Shown piece after piece: positions 12,790 through 26,800 of a DNA stretch of 64,000 nt. The notes below the pieces were generated by a model. The model made no database searches, was not told where the DNA came from, and saw only the letters and a program-made list of their open reading frames with translations. The position numbers and the translations under genes are program-made. How positions within the stretch are numbered: the first letter of the stretch is position 1; each line of letters starts with the position of its first letter. The DNA lies in assembly GCA_920105625.2 (NCBI GenBank), contig OV050030.1, forward strand, positions 185,241,315-185,305,314. Reading direction: 5' to 3'. The DNA is from Clusia tigrina (taxonomy: Eukaryota > Arthropoda > Insecta > Diptera > Clusiidae).

Positions 12790-14471
12790 AAGGCACTTGA
12801 TGCAACTTCGTATAAATTTTTTCTATTTTTTGACGCATACCTGGAAACCAGTAATATGAACTCATCTTTTCATAACATTTATCCACAGCTTGATGTCCAA
12901 TTTTTTCATGAATTAATCTAATGACGTTATCCTCCATTTCATGGGGTACATACAAAGCCTTACTTCCATCATTTTTTTTTCTAAAAACCATTCCATCTGT
13001 AAGTTCAAAATCATCAACTTTTTTTGTTTCTAAATTAAGTATCAATTTTTTTATGACGTCATCACGTTCCTGCGCTATTTGTATTTGAAAATCTATATCA
13101 CCGGAGTCTAATATTGACGCAATTTGAGACCTGCTCAGGGCATCTGCGTGGCCCATCGCGGCACCACTCCTATGTTGTATGGAATAATTGTAATTTTCAA
13201 GCTCTAAAGCCCATCTGGCAATTCTAGGGTTCACATTTCTTTTTTCCAACGTCAGAGTTAATGAACTACAATCCGTCACTATTTTGAAAGGAATTCCTTC
13301 CAAATAAACTCTGAATCTTCTTAGAGCATAAATTATAGCAAGCGTTTCTAATTCAAAACTGTGATATTTAGATTCTGCCGCAGACGTTGTTTTCGAAAAG
13401 TATGAAATGGGATGCAATTTTTTGTCGTCCTGTCTTTGCAATAAGACGGCACCAAAACCTAGTGAGCTAGCATCACAGTGTAATTCAGTTTCTCTAGTTG
13501 GAGTATATATTGAAAGAATCGGCGGTTTAGCCAATCTTGCTTTTAATTCATTGAATGACGAAATACATTTTTCGTCTAGGCAGAATTCGGAATCTCTCTT
13601 CAGTAAATTAAGTAATGGCTTTGCAATACTGGAAAAAGACGGCACAAATCGTCGAAAATATGAAAACAGACCGACGCATGAATTCAGTTCTTTCTGATTA
13701 GTCGGTAAAGGATAGTTCTTTATGGCGGCGACATGTGATTCACTTGGTGATATTCCATAAGCGGACACAGAAAAACCTAAATACTCTATTCTTTCATAAC
13801 CATACTTACACTTGGAGAGATTGAGTTTCAGTTTACAACTCGTTATGCGTCGTAAAACCATTTCAACTAAAATTTTATGCTCGGAAAAATTCTTGCTTGC
13901 AATTAGATCCATATAAATGATTATTCTCCTATTTTCAACTAAATCGCGAAATATGTTGTTTATAAATCGCTGAAATACTGCAGGGGCATTCTTGAGCCCA
14001 AAAGGCATTTTTAAATATTCATACTGCCCATTAGGAGTCACAAATGCAGTATATGGGATTGACTCTTCTGACATACTAACTTGGTGAAATCCACTTTTTA
14101 GATCTAAAACAGAAAAAAATTTTGCAACCTTCTAAATAGTCTATACAATCTTCTATTAACGGCAGTGGATAATTGTCGCGAACAGTAATTTTATTTAACC
14201 CGCGATAGTCGACGCACATTCTTGTCTTACCATTTTTCTTTTTAACCTATACAATGGCGGAAGCGTAGGGTGAATGACTTGGGTGTATAATACCGTCACG
14301 TTGCAACTCTTCGACAATTGATTGCACTTCTTTTCGTTCTAAATAGGAAAGACGGCGCGGCGGGCAATAAAAAGGTACATTCGAAGTTAAATGTATTTTC
14401 ATTTTAAATTCCACTGACTCCGTTTCAATTTTTTTCGGCGATATATACGAATCTACAATTAGTTTCACCAT
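12761..14471 (-). pseudogene. E4 reverse transcriptase and RNase H, YxDD box damaged
   Basis: The reverse transcriptase starts at 14471 (REGIIHPSHSPYASAIV-like end of the fingers; CVDYRGLNKITVRDNYPLP near 14200, in another frame) and continues from 14074 with MPFGLKNAPAVFQRF. The catalytic box reads IIIYMDLIAS at about 13910, where YMDDL would be expected, so one of the two invariant Asp codons is gone in frame. RNase H (LHCDASSLGFGAVLLQ, VTDCSSLTLTLE, ADALSR) and the integrase zinc finger (HEKIGHQAVDKC) follow. The stretch 14075-14246 is out of frame. Identity is secure, activity is not possible. Confidence 0.93.
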
Positions 14472-16349
14472 ACGAAAATTTTACTAAATTGTTATCAATA
14501 TCTATTTTATCGTCAGGCGCAATATCAATACCAAAAACATACGGAACGTCACTATTGGTGCTTGGATTATCACTTAACTCAACCTCCGTTGAAAGTCCAC
14601 CCTCAAAATCATTTTTCAAAAGACCAAGGTTACTGAGAACTGAAAAAGAATTATCCAGAGGAAGAGTGCAAATATTTTTCTTTTTGTTTAAATTCATTAA
14701 TTTTGCTTTATTGTTGCGTAATTTCAAATTAGTTAAATGTATATTGAAAGAACTTAAAAAATTTCTGCCTAAAATAACTGGCATTAACATCATTTCATCC
14801 GGCAAAATTATAATATTAATATTCTTAACTATATTTTTAAATTTAACTTCACATTGTATTTCATCAATAATTTTTAAACGGCGTCCACCAATTCCAAAAT
14901 ATTTGGATGATCTTGGCCTTGTAGGCAATTTTGGTTTTGGAGCACAGGATTCTCGCATAAAACTAGCCGCGCTACCGGTGTCAAAAAGAGAAAAAAATTC
15001 GTTAAAATTTGCACTCTTCACTGAATCTATCTTAAATGCAATACCTACCAGATTAAATGTGGAGACTATGTCACTGCATTCTTCAGCTGTATCGTCGTCC
15101 TCAACTGCAGCAACTTGGAAAGCATCATCTCTATCATTGTTCATTGGTGTCTTCTTGGTCAGAATTTTCCGCGGATTGGGGCAAGAGCGGTGATCGTGGC
15201 CCATACGCCAGCACCTGAAGCATGAACCATTTTGGCGCAGAGTATACGGGCAGTTTGGTTTGATGTGTCCGGTTTGCGAACAATTAAAACATAGAGTCAC
15301 ATCTTTTTCTCCACCTGGTTTCGGCACAGGATTTCTTGATGGAACTGCGCGATTTGTGACGACGGCACGAGGTATAGCAGCGGCATCACGTTTGACAGTG
15401 AAAGTCACGTTGGGGTCGGCACGTGGAGTCAAATAACGGCATTGGTATCGCTTGATAAGGCGCTTCAGTTCGTCAATAGTACGCGCATTGGCCAGCAGAT
15501 TCACATTAACGGCACTATTTCCAATACCGTCAATAATGAAATCGACAACTTCGGCTTCTTCAATGTCTGATTGCTTCGCTATAGCCTGCATAGTTAGTAC
15601 ATAACTGTGCATCGACTCGTCTTGTCGAATCCAACGACGTTGTGCTAAAATTTTGTACACATCAAGCCGGGAGACAGACACATCGAATTCGTTAATGAGA
15701 TCACATTTTAAATCTTCGTATTTTAAAGCTGAAGTGGTTGTCAGAAACAACCGTGCCGTGCCGGTAAGAGAGCGTCGCAGACTCAGTAGCTTCAAGCGCT
15801 CATCGGCGCTGACAGTCTGCATAATCTCCTCAAAATCCTTGAAAAAATGTTTCACCGTCTGGATCTGGCTGTCCCCAGAGAACTTCGGAATGGCGTGCTC
15901 GATTTCGCTGAAATCGGCTCGCTTGACGTTAGCAACCCCAGCGTTAACGTGCGGCACAGTATCTAATTGAGCCGCAGCGATTTTGCGACGGAGCTCCAGA
16001 ATTTCAAACTGCTTTCTTAGTCTCTCCAGCTCAAGATCTAGTTCGTCATCGTCCATGGAGCCTGTTATAGATTCAGCATTGGTAGCATAGTTTTCAACAT
16101 TTGGCGCCCCACCTGCAGCGCCTTTCAGCAAATCGGCATTGTTTCCTTCAGCACTGAGCGTATTAGTGACGTTTTTCGGCAGCTTCGAATTCACATTAGC
16201 CGGCGCTCCACCAATAACGCCTTCGCAACATCAACTTCATCTCCATCAGCACTCGGCAAATTAGCGGAATTCTTGCGTTCTTTTGTTGTCGCCGGCAGCG
16301 GAAGCTCCTCCTTGGCATTTGCCAGCGTCTGCTTTGAGCGAGTCGTCAT
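14425..16349 (-). pseudogene. E4 Gag-protease
   Basis: A 589-codon frame (16194-14425) encodes Gag with protease fused at its end. The real start is probably the ATG at 16349-16347 (MTTRSKQTLANAK). It is separated from the long frame by a one-base shift near 16225. A coiled-coil-like segment (ELERLRKQFEILELRRKI) precedes the capsid region, then two CCHC knuckles (CFNCSQTGHIKPNC, CFRCWRMGHDHRSC) and a retropepsin site (FSLFDTGSAASFMR, with the later VILGRNFL). Length and order are normal for an insect gypsy Gag-Pro. Confidence 0.92.
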
Positions 16350-16444
16350 AATCCGGATAATCAGGATAAATCGCTTATTTTATTGAAAAAAAATTTTAAT
16401 TTTATGTTTTATTGATTTGGGTTTAAACTACCCCACATCTGAGT

Positions 16445-16682
16445 TTTAGACAATTTAAGTTTTCTTTTATTTTATAGCGAAATTATTGTTTTTTCTTTTT
16501 ACCGCGGTCTTGGCACCTGTTTTACGTTCGGTCGTCGGAAAAAAAGTGAAGCCGCAGCGATTGTTTTATACGTAGCTCTGTTCGATGACCGAGTGCTGCC
16601 AATAAGTGGTGCCAAGACCTAACATGCAGTTTACATGAGCTTAAGGGGTACTTATACTGTGTCATAAGTTACTAGGTTTACA
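16445..16682 (-). repeat. E4 5' LTR (238 bp)
   Basis: This is the partner of 11500-11737, two differences apart. The interval 16350-16444 is the leader next to gag. A primer-binding site is not obvious to me. The first flanking bases (16683-16686, GTAT) are the target duplication. Confidence 0.93.
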
Positions 16683-19123
16683 GTATTTAGGAAGGAAGTT
16701 CTTGATCTGACTTTCTGTTGTCCAGAGATAACTGATATTGTTAACAATTGGAAAGCCTCGGACGATCCCTCTCTGTCGGACCACAGTATAATTAATTTCC
16801 ATATAGGAGGTATCGTCACAAAAACGGTAGTTTTTCGAAATCCTAGGTATACTAACTGGGAATTCTTCGATAGTTCAGTGCATTCACTACTCCCATCCTC
16901 AAACATACAGGGAATATATAAAAATCCGGTGAAGATATTGGAGGGTGTCAATGAACTGAATGAAATTATTTTCGAATATTTTATCTTGTCATCTAACAAA
17001 AAAGAAACACAGTAGGAAAGTTCCTTGGTGGAACTCTAGTCTGTTTACTAGACATACTAAGGCACGTAAGCTACTCCATCTAGCTAAGACTGAGAAGAAT
17101 ATCACAAAGAGTTCACGATCTATAAAAAGAGATCAGGCAAGCCAAAAGGACTAGCTTTATATCCTAATCGACTCCTGAAGTAGCACGACTCCATAGATCT
17201 CTTGCGAAAAACAAAGCTTGCACTGAGATCTCACGATAGGACGTTCACGGCGAATGCAGAGGATCGCACTCTCCTTTTGTTGCGTGTGCACTTTCCTGGG
17301 AGCTCGATCCAGTTACCGACATCTTTGCAGATGGAAGAACAAGCAAAATTGGCTGGAAGTTGGCCAAAGAAATCATAGCTACTGAGAAGTTGAGATGGGC
17401 CATCAGCTCTTTTCAGCTATATAAATCACCGAGTGCGGATGGTATTTTCAGAATCTTTCTCCAAAGGAGTGGTGAGGTACTGATTCCGCGCCTGGTAAAT
17501 ATCACTAGGGCAAGTCTTGCTTTTGGGTACATACCGGAAGCATGGCGCACAGCTAAAGTGGTATTTATCCCCAAGGTAGGCAAGAAGGATATGGCCCATC
17601 CCAAATCCTTTAGGCCTATCAATTTGACATCCTTTTGTACTAAAAGCAATGGAGAAAATAGTTAATATACATCTCCTTGAGACCGTATTGAAAAGGGAGC
17701 CTTTACATCCTTCTCAGTTTGCATATATTGCGGGAAAATCGACTGAAACCGCACTATACCATCTGACTGATTTTATTCAGGCAGCACTGGATAAAAAAGA
17801 AATAGCTCTTTGTGTCTTTCTCGATATTGAGGGGGCTTTTGACAATACTTCTCACGAATATGTGATTATGGGTCTTAACAATAGAGTTATAGATAATACC
17901 ACTTCCAATTGGATACGAGCTTTACTCAACAGTAGCCTGACTGAAGCTGAAACAGGTGACAAATCTGTTAAAGTCAAAGTCAATAAAGAATGTCCGCAGG
18001 GTGGGGTTTTATCACCCATTTTGTGGAACATAGTAGTTGATGATCTTCTGGTAAAACTCACAAATCTAGGCATATCATGTCAAGGATATGCGGACGATAT
18101 TGTGATAATAGCTAGAGGAAAATCTGAATCAACTCTTTATGATATTGTCCAGAGGGGCTAATTAGCAGCTAGTGAATGGTGCAGGGGAACAGGATTGGAA
18201 ATCATTGCCTCAAAGATCACCATTGTGCCGTTCACTAGGAAAAGATCTCTACCATATATGAAACCTATTCTTCTAAATGGTACACAGGTCGATATTAGCT
18301 CTGAGACCAAATGGCTCGGAGTCATTTTCGACAAAAGTTATTGGGGAAGGCTTACTTGACAGCAACCACCAAGAGGGCTACAGCTTCCTTAATGATATGT
18401 AGCCGGCTTGCTGGTAAATCTTGGGGATGTAACCCAAAAATCGTTCGCTTGTCATCACTGGAGCTATGAGCACTTGTCCAACAGCTGCAATGGAAGTTAT
18501 ACTAGGTGAAACACTCTTAAATCTAGTAATTCAAGACTCTGTTAGGAAGTCTCTTACCAGAATACAAGAAATTATTTCGAGAGAATCCAATTACAGCCAA
18601 AATATATGGGGCAAAAATTCAATTCAAGAATATGGTATACTACAATCTCACAAGGAGTTTATGCCAAGAAAATTAAATTTTGTAAACAAACACAGTACAA
18701 TATTGAGTTTGCCAAAAAGAGTCGAAAGGTCTAACTGATACTTATACATTTAGAGAAAATTCCCTCTTATGGTATTCTGACAGTTCTAAGACAATGGACG
18801 GAACTGGGGCAGGAGTATTTGGGTCTAGAACCAACTGAACCAATGAGTTCTATCCCAAGCATTTTTCAAGCGGAAATTCACGCATTTTAAGCGGACATTA
18901 TAGACTCAACTACCATTTGAACAAGTTGGGTATATCTTCAGATGCCATCTGTCGATTCTGTGGAGAAAGTGACGAAACCTCACAGCGACTGATCACAGAC
19001 TGCGGACCATTGGCACAAAATAGACTCAGGTGTTTTGGAGATTATATCTTAGATATGAGCAAGATCCCTCATCTTGATTCCTCCAAAATATATGAATTCC
19101 TGTCGAAAACTAACCTGACGTAA
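16683..19123 (+). pseudogene. E3 ORF2, reverse transcriptase part
   Basis: The LINE ORF2 resumes right after E4 with FRKEVLDLTFCC and continues through several frames. The reverse transcriptase includes SPSADGIFRIF (17430), AKVVFIPKVGK, FRPINLTSF (17610), VFLDIEGAFDN (17815), PQGGVLSPILW (17995) and an intact active site GYADDIVIIARG (18090). The RNase H domain seen in E2 is mostly missing (18740-18900 reads poorly). The frame 18917-19123 keeps the C-terminal Cys/His motif (CRFCGESDETSQRLITDC). Many stops and shifts are present. It is LOA/I-type like E2 but a different family. Confidence 0.9.
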
Positions 19124-19934
<811 letters not shown>

Positions 19935-19975
19935 ATTGTTTGTACAATATATTAATTAGGATAATATTGAATGAA

Positions 19976-20106
19976 TGTACAATATATTAATTAGTTATAT
20001 TATTATTATAGGAAAAATAAAAGTTTTCTATATCTTTTTAAAGCAAGATAGTAAGGGAACTGTTTGCTTTTGAAAATACGAAGCCAAGAAGTTGCCAGAA
20101 GCAACA
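19976..20106 (+). repeat. E6 5' LTR, 5' truncated (131 bp)
   Basis: This matches 26063-26193 with two differences by eye and ends GCCAGAAGCAACA like the 3' LTR. The first roughly 190 bp of the LTR are missing. A 36-bp tandem copy of its start (TGTACAATATATTAATTAG) lies just upstream at 19940. Confidence 0.88.
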
Positions 20107-20306
20107 TTCTTTTATTTTTCTTCCTTTTGGGCTGCTGCCGAAGAAGACTCCTGGACGGTAAGCAGAACCTGTGAATCACAGTAAAAAAATATACTGCGGG
20201 AATTCACCGTGTTCAACAAAGGATACCTCAGCCGAGTGTCACCACGTGTTAACTGAAAACAACAAAAGGGTAAGTCCTCTCACTTTTTTTGTAAGCGCGC
20301 AAGGAA

Positions 20307-21580
20307 ATGCCACCAAAAATGATGCACACTCCACCACAAACATCGAAACCAGTCATAGATTGCACATCATGCCAAAACGACGACGAAAACATGGTTGAAT
20401 GTGTCACTTGCAAAGCATGGTTCCACTTCACTTGTGTCGGTGTTGGAAACGAGGTATCGGACATGGACTGGTTATGCAGCAGGTTTAAAAAGCCGAATAC
20501 AGCACAGTCGTCCGCGGGGCCAGGTCGTAACATCAATCGCCGTTCTGCCTCGCGCAAGCAAAGTGAGGTTACAGCGCCGCGGTCGCAAAATTGCAAGGAA
20601 AAAGCATCCAGCCAAAAAATAGGCTGTCAAGACTTTCAAGGAGCTGCTAACATTCCTCCATTGAAGTGCCCTGAAGTGGCAAATAAACATCTTCAAATTC
20701 TTCTAGGTCAAGTTCAAAAAAATCCGAAGCTCTATCAGCACGCTCATAAAAAGGAGTGCAGCTGCGACTTAAAAAACTGGAAGAAGAGAGACTACTCCGA
20801 GAAGAAAGGGAAAAAAGTATCTTGATCAGAAGTACTTACTCCTTGAGCATCAGCTAACTGAGGATGAAGGAGGAAGCGTTAGCATTCAATCAAAAACATC
20901 TCATCGTGTTAAAAGTTGGGTAAATGAGCAAAATAAAATTAAAACTGTTCAAGAACTAATTTTTAATGAAAATAAAGTGCAAACAAATTCTTTGGTAAAA
21001 AAAGCTGGACGCAACACATATTGCTGCCAGGCAAGTCATGTCAAGGGAACAAATTATGTTCAGCGGTCGACCGGAGGAGTGGCCTCTGTTCCTTAGTTGG
21101 TTCGAAAACACAACAGAAACGTGTGGTTTCAACAACCAGGAGAGTTTTAGTCGTCTTCAGCGGTTTCTGAAAGGCACCGCACTTGAAGCGGTTTGGTGTA
21201 GACTGATTCATCCCGACCAGGTTCCTGGAATAATATCCAACTTAAAAATGCTATTCGGTCGACCCGAAACTATTATTAATTCGCTTCTGGAAAAAATTCG
21301 GAACGAACCACCTCCTAAAACAAACAAGCTAGAATCAATAATAAAATTTTCTTTTTCGGTTCAGAACTTGTGTGCTACGATGGAGACTGCAGGATTAATC
21401 CATGTTTGATTCAGGAGCTAGTGGAAAAACTACCGCCACAACTTCGACTTCAATGGGGAATGGTAAGACAGCAAAGCGTAAGCACAGCGAACCTTCCATC
21501 ATTTAGTCGTTGGCTCTCGCAAATAGCTGAAGCAGCGTCGGTCGTCACTTCACTCCAATCGTGTGCACATCAGAACTGAA
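20307..21580 (+). pseudogene. E6 BEL/Pao Gag with N-terminal PHD finger
   Basis: The start is the ATG at 20307. Residues about 13-55 form a PHD-type zinc finger (CTSCQNDDENMVECVTCKAW, then HFTC). The closing Cys pair reads WLCSRF, so the last ligand is lost. A basic region and, in shifted frames, a Gag core follow. At 21038 the frame MSREQIMFSGRPEEWPLF begins the DUF1759-type Gag segment (FLKGTALEAVW, LKMLFGRPE). It is interrupted at about 20825 and 21409. 20107-20306 is leader sequence. PHD fingers at the start of Gag are known in some insect BEL elements. Confidence 0.82.
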
Positions 21581-21959
21581 AAGAAACCGCCAAGAAAAGT
21601 TTGTAAACTTGCACGAGAACAACAATATGCAGAAACTGAATTGTAAATCTATGTGCTTAATTTGGAAAACAAATTGCATCTCAGTAGATAAGTGCGCAAA
21701 ATTCATAGCCTTTCCTATAAATGAAAAGTGGATGGCTATCAAGAAAAACAATTTATGTAGAACATCTCTGCTGCAGCATAGCAGTAACACCTGCCCCTCT
21801 TTCAAAGAATGTGGCAAGGATGGCTGCACTTAGAAGCATCATCCCTTGCTGCACAAACCGAGGACTATACATACAGCTACACGTCAGGAGAGTAATATAT
21901 CAGTTCCCAATTGTAACTTTCAGCAAACGAAGACAGCAGCAATGCTATTCAAAATTGTT

Positions 21960-23500
21960 CCAGTAACTCTGTATGGTCCAAATGCGAAAATCGACACTTA
22001 TGCATTTTTTGACGACGGCTAGTCAGTTTCATTGATGAACAACGAGTTGGCAACCAGACTGGGCATCGACGGCGAAAAGCAATCATTGTATCTCAGATGG
22101 ACCTCGAACACACATCGCACCGAAAATGAATCTAAAATCGTAAGTGTTGAAATTTCTGCGAAAGATTCACATAAAAAGTTAAAAATGCTGAATGTGCGCA
22201 CCATAGAGTCACTTAATCTTTTTAAGCAGACCATGAATGCCAAGGAGCTCTTAGAAAAATTTGATTACTTGCGGAACATACCATTCAAATCCTATAGTGA
22301 TGCACAACCAGAAATTCTAATTGGACTGGATCAGAATAATTTGAGCTTGCCTTCGCAAATAAGAGAAGGCGGAAAAAATCAACCAGTGGCCGCCAAGACA
22401 CCTCTAGGTTGGTGCATTTTGGGTCCGTGCGATGTTAAGTTGAGTCGCGGTCATACACGCAATTACAGTTTCCACATTTGCGAATGCCAAGCTGCTGACG
22501 ATGAAAAAATGTCTAGTATGTATAAAAAGTATATTTCCTTAGAATCTCTTGGAACACAAAATTTTAAGCAACTATTGTCAAATGACGATAAAAAAGCACT
22601 TGATATACTACAAAAAGAAAGTTATAAAGATGGAAAACGGTTTTTTGACACACTACTATGGAGATATGAAAACTTTAACTTACCAAACAGTCGTGCGATG
22701 ACAGAACGGCGTTTGAGCTGCTTCAATAAAAAAATGTTCAAAGATCCAAATCTGTCGGATATCCAACTTGAGAGCTATGTCGAAGCAGGATTCGCTCGAA
22801 AATTAGAGCAACACGAACTACTAAGCGAAATGCAAAGTGAATAAAATCGAATGTGGTCCTTGCCGATTTTCTCAGTCACAAATCCAAACAAGTCTGGTAA
22901 GGTGAGAATGGTATGGGATGCAGCAGCACAGGTGAACGGCGTATCTCTAAATTCTATGTTGCTGTCTGGGCCGGATAAATTACCATTGCTACCGTCAATA
23001 TTATTCCAATTCAGAGAGAGAAAAATTGCCATCTGTGGTGACATAAAACAAATGTTTCACAAAGTGAGGGTCAGGAAAGAAGGCCAAAACTCACAAAGGT
23101 TTCTGTGGAAGACAAAAGACGGGCCTATTGAAGAGTATGTAATGCAGGTGATGACATTTGGTTCCACATGCTCCTCATTCTGCGCCCAATATGTTAAAAA
23201 CACAAACGCCGAGGAGTTTAAAGACAAATACCCGGAAGCTGCAAAGGCTATACTGAAAAACCATTATGTTGATGATTTTTTGGCCAGTGTAGACTCTGAC
23301 GAAGAGGCGACGAAACTAGCAAAAGAAGTTATCTTTGTCCATAGCCAAGCGGGTTTTGAAATACGAAACTTTATTTCCAATTCCAATAAGGTCGTTGAGG
23401 TCCTGCAGGATAAAGCAGCGCACTTCGATAAGAAGATCACAAACTGGAATTTATTTTCGAACTCAGAAAAGGTTCTTGGACTCTGGTGGTCTTCATGAAA
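21960..23500 (+). pseudogene. E6 BEL/Pao protease and reverse transcriptase
   Basis: The protease begins at about 21990. The catalytic FFDDG is followed directly by a TAG stop (22021-22023). The frame continues from 22032 (MNNELATRLGID, LIGLDQNNLSLP, TPLGWCILGP). A stop at 22842 separates it from the reverse transcriptase frame (22851-23498) with GKVRMVWDAAAQVNGVSLN, AICGDIKQMFHKVRV and the active site HYVDDFLASVDS. The order Gag-protease-RT-RNase H-integrase and these motifs are typical of BEL/Pao. 21581-21959 contains poorly preserved Gag/protease spacer. Confidence 0.9.
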
Positions 23501-23559
23501 AGATTCATTTACATTCCCTTTTCAAAGCCCAAAAATACCAGATCATCTCATCAAGGGAG

Positions 23560-25800
23560 TAACATGGCCCACTAAGAGGCTAATTTTGAGAGTTTAATGA
23601 CAATCTTCGACCCCCTGGGACTCATTTCCCATTACCTTGTATATTTAAAAATATTACTGCAGGAAATATGGTGCTCAGGTATAGACTGGGATGAGAGAAT
23701 CCATCAGAAACACTTTGACTAATGGTCTACATGGATAGAGAGCATACCGCACATGAAGTCTACCAGCATACCAAGGCCATATGCGAACTTGTTGAAGATA
23801 GGCGAATTGACAAATATACAGCTGCACATATTCGTTGACTCCAGCGAGGCTGCTTATGCTGCGGTCGCATATCTCCGCTTATCCTCTGGAAATATTGTCG
23901 AGTGTAGCCTAGTTAGTGCAAAAACCAAAGTGGCGCCAATAAAGGCAATCTCAATACCAAGAATGGAACTGGAAGCCGCAATATTCGGCCTACGCCTTTT
24001 AAAAATGATTATAGTAGGACATTCAATAAAAATTTCGGAAGTTTTCGTTTGGTCTGATTTCAAAACAGTTATCTGTTGGATTAACTCTGATAAAAAAAGA
24101 TACAAGCACTTTGTTGCGTATAGAATAGAGGAAATACTTGAAAACTCAAATGCAAGAAGCTGGAGGTTTATTCCTACGAAAGATAATATCGCCGACCTAG
24201 CCACTAAATGGAAAAATATCAACAGGATTGGCATCGATAATACATGGTTTGTTGGGCCCGAGTTTCTCTACAGCACACAAACAAGCTGGCCACTGGAATA
24301 TAAATACGAGCACACAACAATTGAAGAAATAATGCCGCACTTTGTGAACAAGGACACGACTGTGACACCACTCATTGATGTGCATCGATTTTCAAGCTGG
24401 AACCGACTTTTACGTACAATGTCTAAAGTTTTTCGATTTATTCGAATCAAGACCAAAGGGACTGCACAACCTTTAACTTCATCCGAATTGAAAAAAGCTG
24501 AGAGATACCTAATCCGAACTTGTCAACTTGAATCATTTCCCACTGAGGTAGCCATTTTACAACAAGCTAAAGGCGACATTGGCCCCAGCGACAGATCCAG
24601 CTCATTGTACAAATATTCACCCTACGTAGATAAAGAGCAAATTCTTCGGGTAAAAGGACGCATTGATGCAGCAGCTTGTGCATCCAGCTGTATGAAAAGG
24701 CCCATAATATTACCAAAACAACATCAAATAACAAAACTTATAATTCACTATTTTCATCAAAAATATTACCACCAATATAACGAGACTGTCTTAAACGAAA
24801 TACGACAAGTATACTGCATTCCAGCCTTGCGCTCCTTGCTGCAAAAGGTCAAGTTTTCTTGTCAACACTGTAAAAAAGCGCGAGCAATTCCTCATCCTCC
24901 ACTGATGGGAGATTTGCCACCGGCAAGGCTCAAGGCATTTACCAGACCATTTTCATTTATTGGTATCGACTACTTTGGGCCAATGCATGTCTTAATAGGA
25001 AGACGAACGGAAAAAAGATGGATAACATGTTTATCAATTCGCGCAGTGCACCTCGAAATCGCTGCAAGCCTGTCATCGGACTCGTGCATATTGGCGTTAA
25101 AGAGGTTCATGGCAAGGAGAGGAGAACCAATTGAGGTATTTAGTGACACTGGCACTAACTTTCGAGGCGAAAGCGAGGAACTCAAGCAAGCTATAGCAGA
25201 AATAAATATCAAAAAAATTGCTGGCGAATTCGTGAGTTCGGGAACGAAATGGAATTTCATACCACCAGCAGCTCCACATATGGGTGGAAGCTGGGAGAGA
25301 CTTGTCCGCTCCGTAAAAAATACATTGGCAGCTATGAACACCACAAGGAATCCAACCGATGAATTGCTGTTAACCATGATGACTGAGGTGGAGTGTGTAA
25401 TAAATTCTAGGCCGCCTACTTATGTTCCGATAGAAAGTGAGAGTGACGAAGCCTTAACACCTAACCATTTTTTTCCAATGGAAGAAAGGTTTTCGATGAA
25501 AAGAATGCGCATGGTTTGGTGCTCAGAAAAAACTGGCGGATTAGCCAACATTTCACTTATAACTTCTGGAAACGTTGGGACGAGAGTATCTCCCGGACCT
25601 GACAAGGCGCACAAAATGGTTTGTACATACACAACCAATACGTGAGGGCTATATCGTCATTATAGTTGACCCATCAAATCCAAGAGGAACGTGGCCTAAA
25701 GGCAAGGTGATCCAAGTCATACCCGGCAAGGACAATCAAGTGAGGAGTGCGGTCATATAAACCGCTACAGGAGTATACAAGAGACCATCATCGAAGCTGG
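23560..25800 (+). pseudogene. E6 BEL/Pao RNase H and integrase
   Basis: After a damaged stretch (23500-23750) a 630-codon frame (23753-25645) covers RNase H (HIFVDSSEAAYAAVAYLR, ISIPRMELEAA, FVWSDFKTVICWI, NIADLATKW) and integrase. Integrase shows a Cys pair (CQHCKKARA), Asp in FIGIDYFGPMH, Asp in FSDTGTNFRGE and Glu in MGGSWERLVRSVK, so all three catalytic residues are present. A shift near 25600 moves the C-terminus (IVIIVDPSNPRGTWPKGKV) to frame 25575-25760, which ends at a premature TAA. The C-terminal reading continues beyond it, to about 25855. Confidence 0.92.
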
Positions 25801-25869
25801 CAGTGCTAGACGTCGCCAAGTTTGACGAAAACGGAAAGTCTCGTGATGGGTCGACTTACCAGGGGGGAG

Positions 25870-26193
25870 TGTTGCCAAACAAGGCAGCACTGCCTAAATA
25901 ATAAAAATAGTTTCAAAAAAATTGCTAGCAATCCGATATTTTTTTAAACTTTGCCTCCATTTTTTTTTACATTAAATTTTTATGAAATTAAAATAATTGA
26001 AGTATCTGTGAAAAAAGAAAGGACCCTGCGTACGAAGTATTTTTAAATAATATTTAATTAATTGTACAATATATTAATTAGTTATATTATTATTATAGGA
26101 AAAATAAAAGTTTTCTATATCTTTTTAAAGCAAGATAGTAAGGGAACTCTTTGTTTTTGAAAATACGAAGCCAAGAAGTTGCCAGAAGCAACA
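25870..26193 (+). repeat. E6 3' LTR (324 bp)
   Basis: It starts TGTTGCCAAAC directly after the polypurine tract AGGGGGGAG (25861-25869) and ends AGAAGCAACA, giving TGTTG/CAACA ends. It contains the region shared with the truncated 5' LTR. Confidence 0.92.
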
Positions 26194-26800
26194 ATAAGAT
26201 TTTTTCTTTCATTATTGAGTACTGTATTTTTGCAGTTTTTGATATTGATTATATCATAATTATCTAATCTTTCAGTTTTGATGGATCTATTTTCCAGCAT
26301 ATGGTTATTTTCAGTCGTGTTTACTATTCTTACATGGCAATGAGATTTAGAGTGTAGGTACAAACAAATCTTCATTCAAGCTTTCAACGTCTACTTTTCT
26401 AATAACTTCTGCTCTGGCTGGCAATGAAGTTGAATTTTTCATAGGAGATGGTTTTAAAGCTACTGAAACTGTTTGAGATCCAACACTTAAGTGCAAAGAA
26501 CTGACATTTTGTGAAAAATCCAAAATACAATTATATTTTCGTATGAAATCCAACACCAAGATTCCGTCACAAGGTATTGGAAAATTTTTTACCAGTAAAT
26601 TTCCGGTAACTGTTCCTATTGATTCAATTATACCTTCTCCTATTCCTCTTTTGCAGCCATTATCCGATATTATTGGTACATACTTAAACACCGTGTTTAC
26701 TTTGATGAGCGAAATATCTGCTCCTGTATCGACTAAAAGGGTTACTGGGATTTTTGTGAAAGTGGTGTGGAAAGTAATGTAGCAACAGAAATTAAGATTA
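26194..26800 (-). pseudogene. E7 aspartic protease
   Basis: Read on the minus strand from about 26790: TLLVDTGADISLIKVNTVF holds the catalytic DTG, followed by GEGIIESIGTVTG and ILVLDFIRKYNCILDFSQN. This is a gypsy-type retropepsin. The frame continues to 26194, where the BEL LTR abuts. Its upstream end merges with Gag near 26800. Confidence 0.85.
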
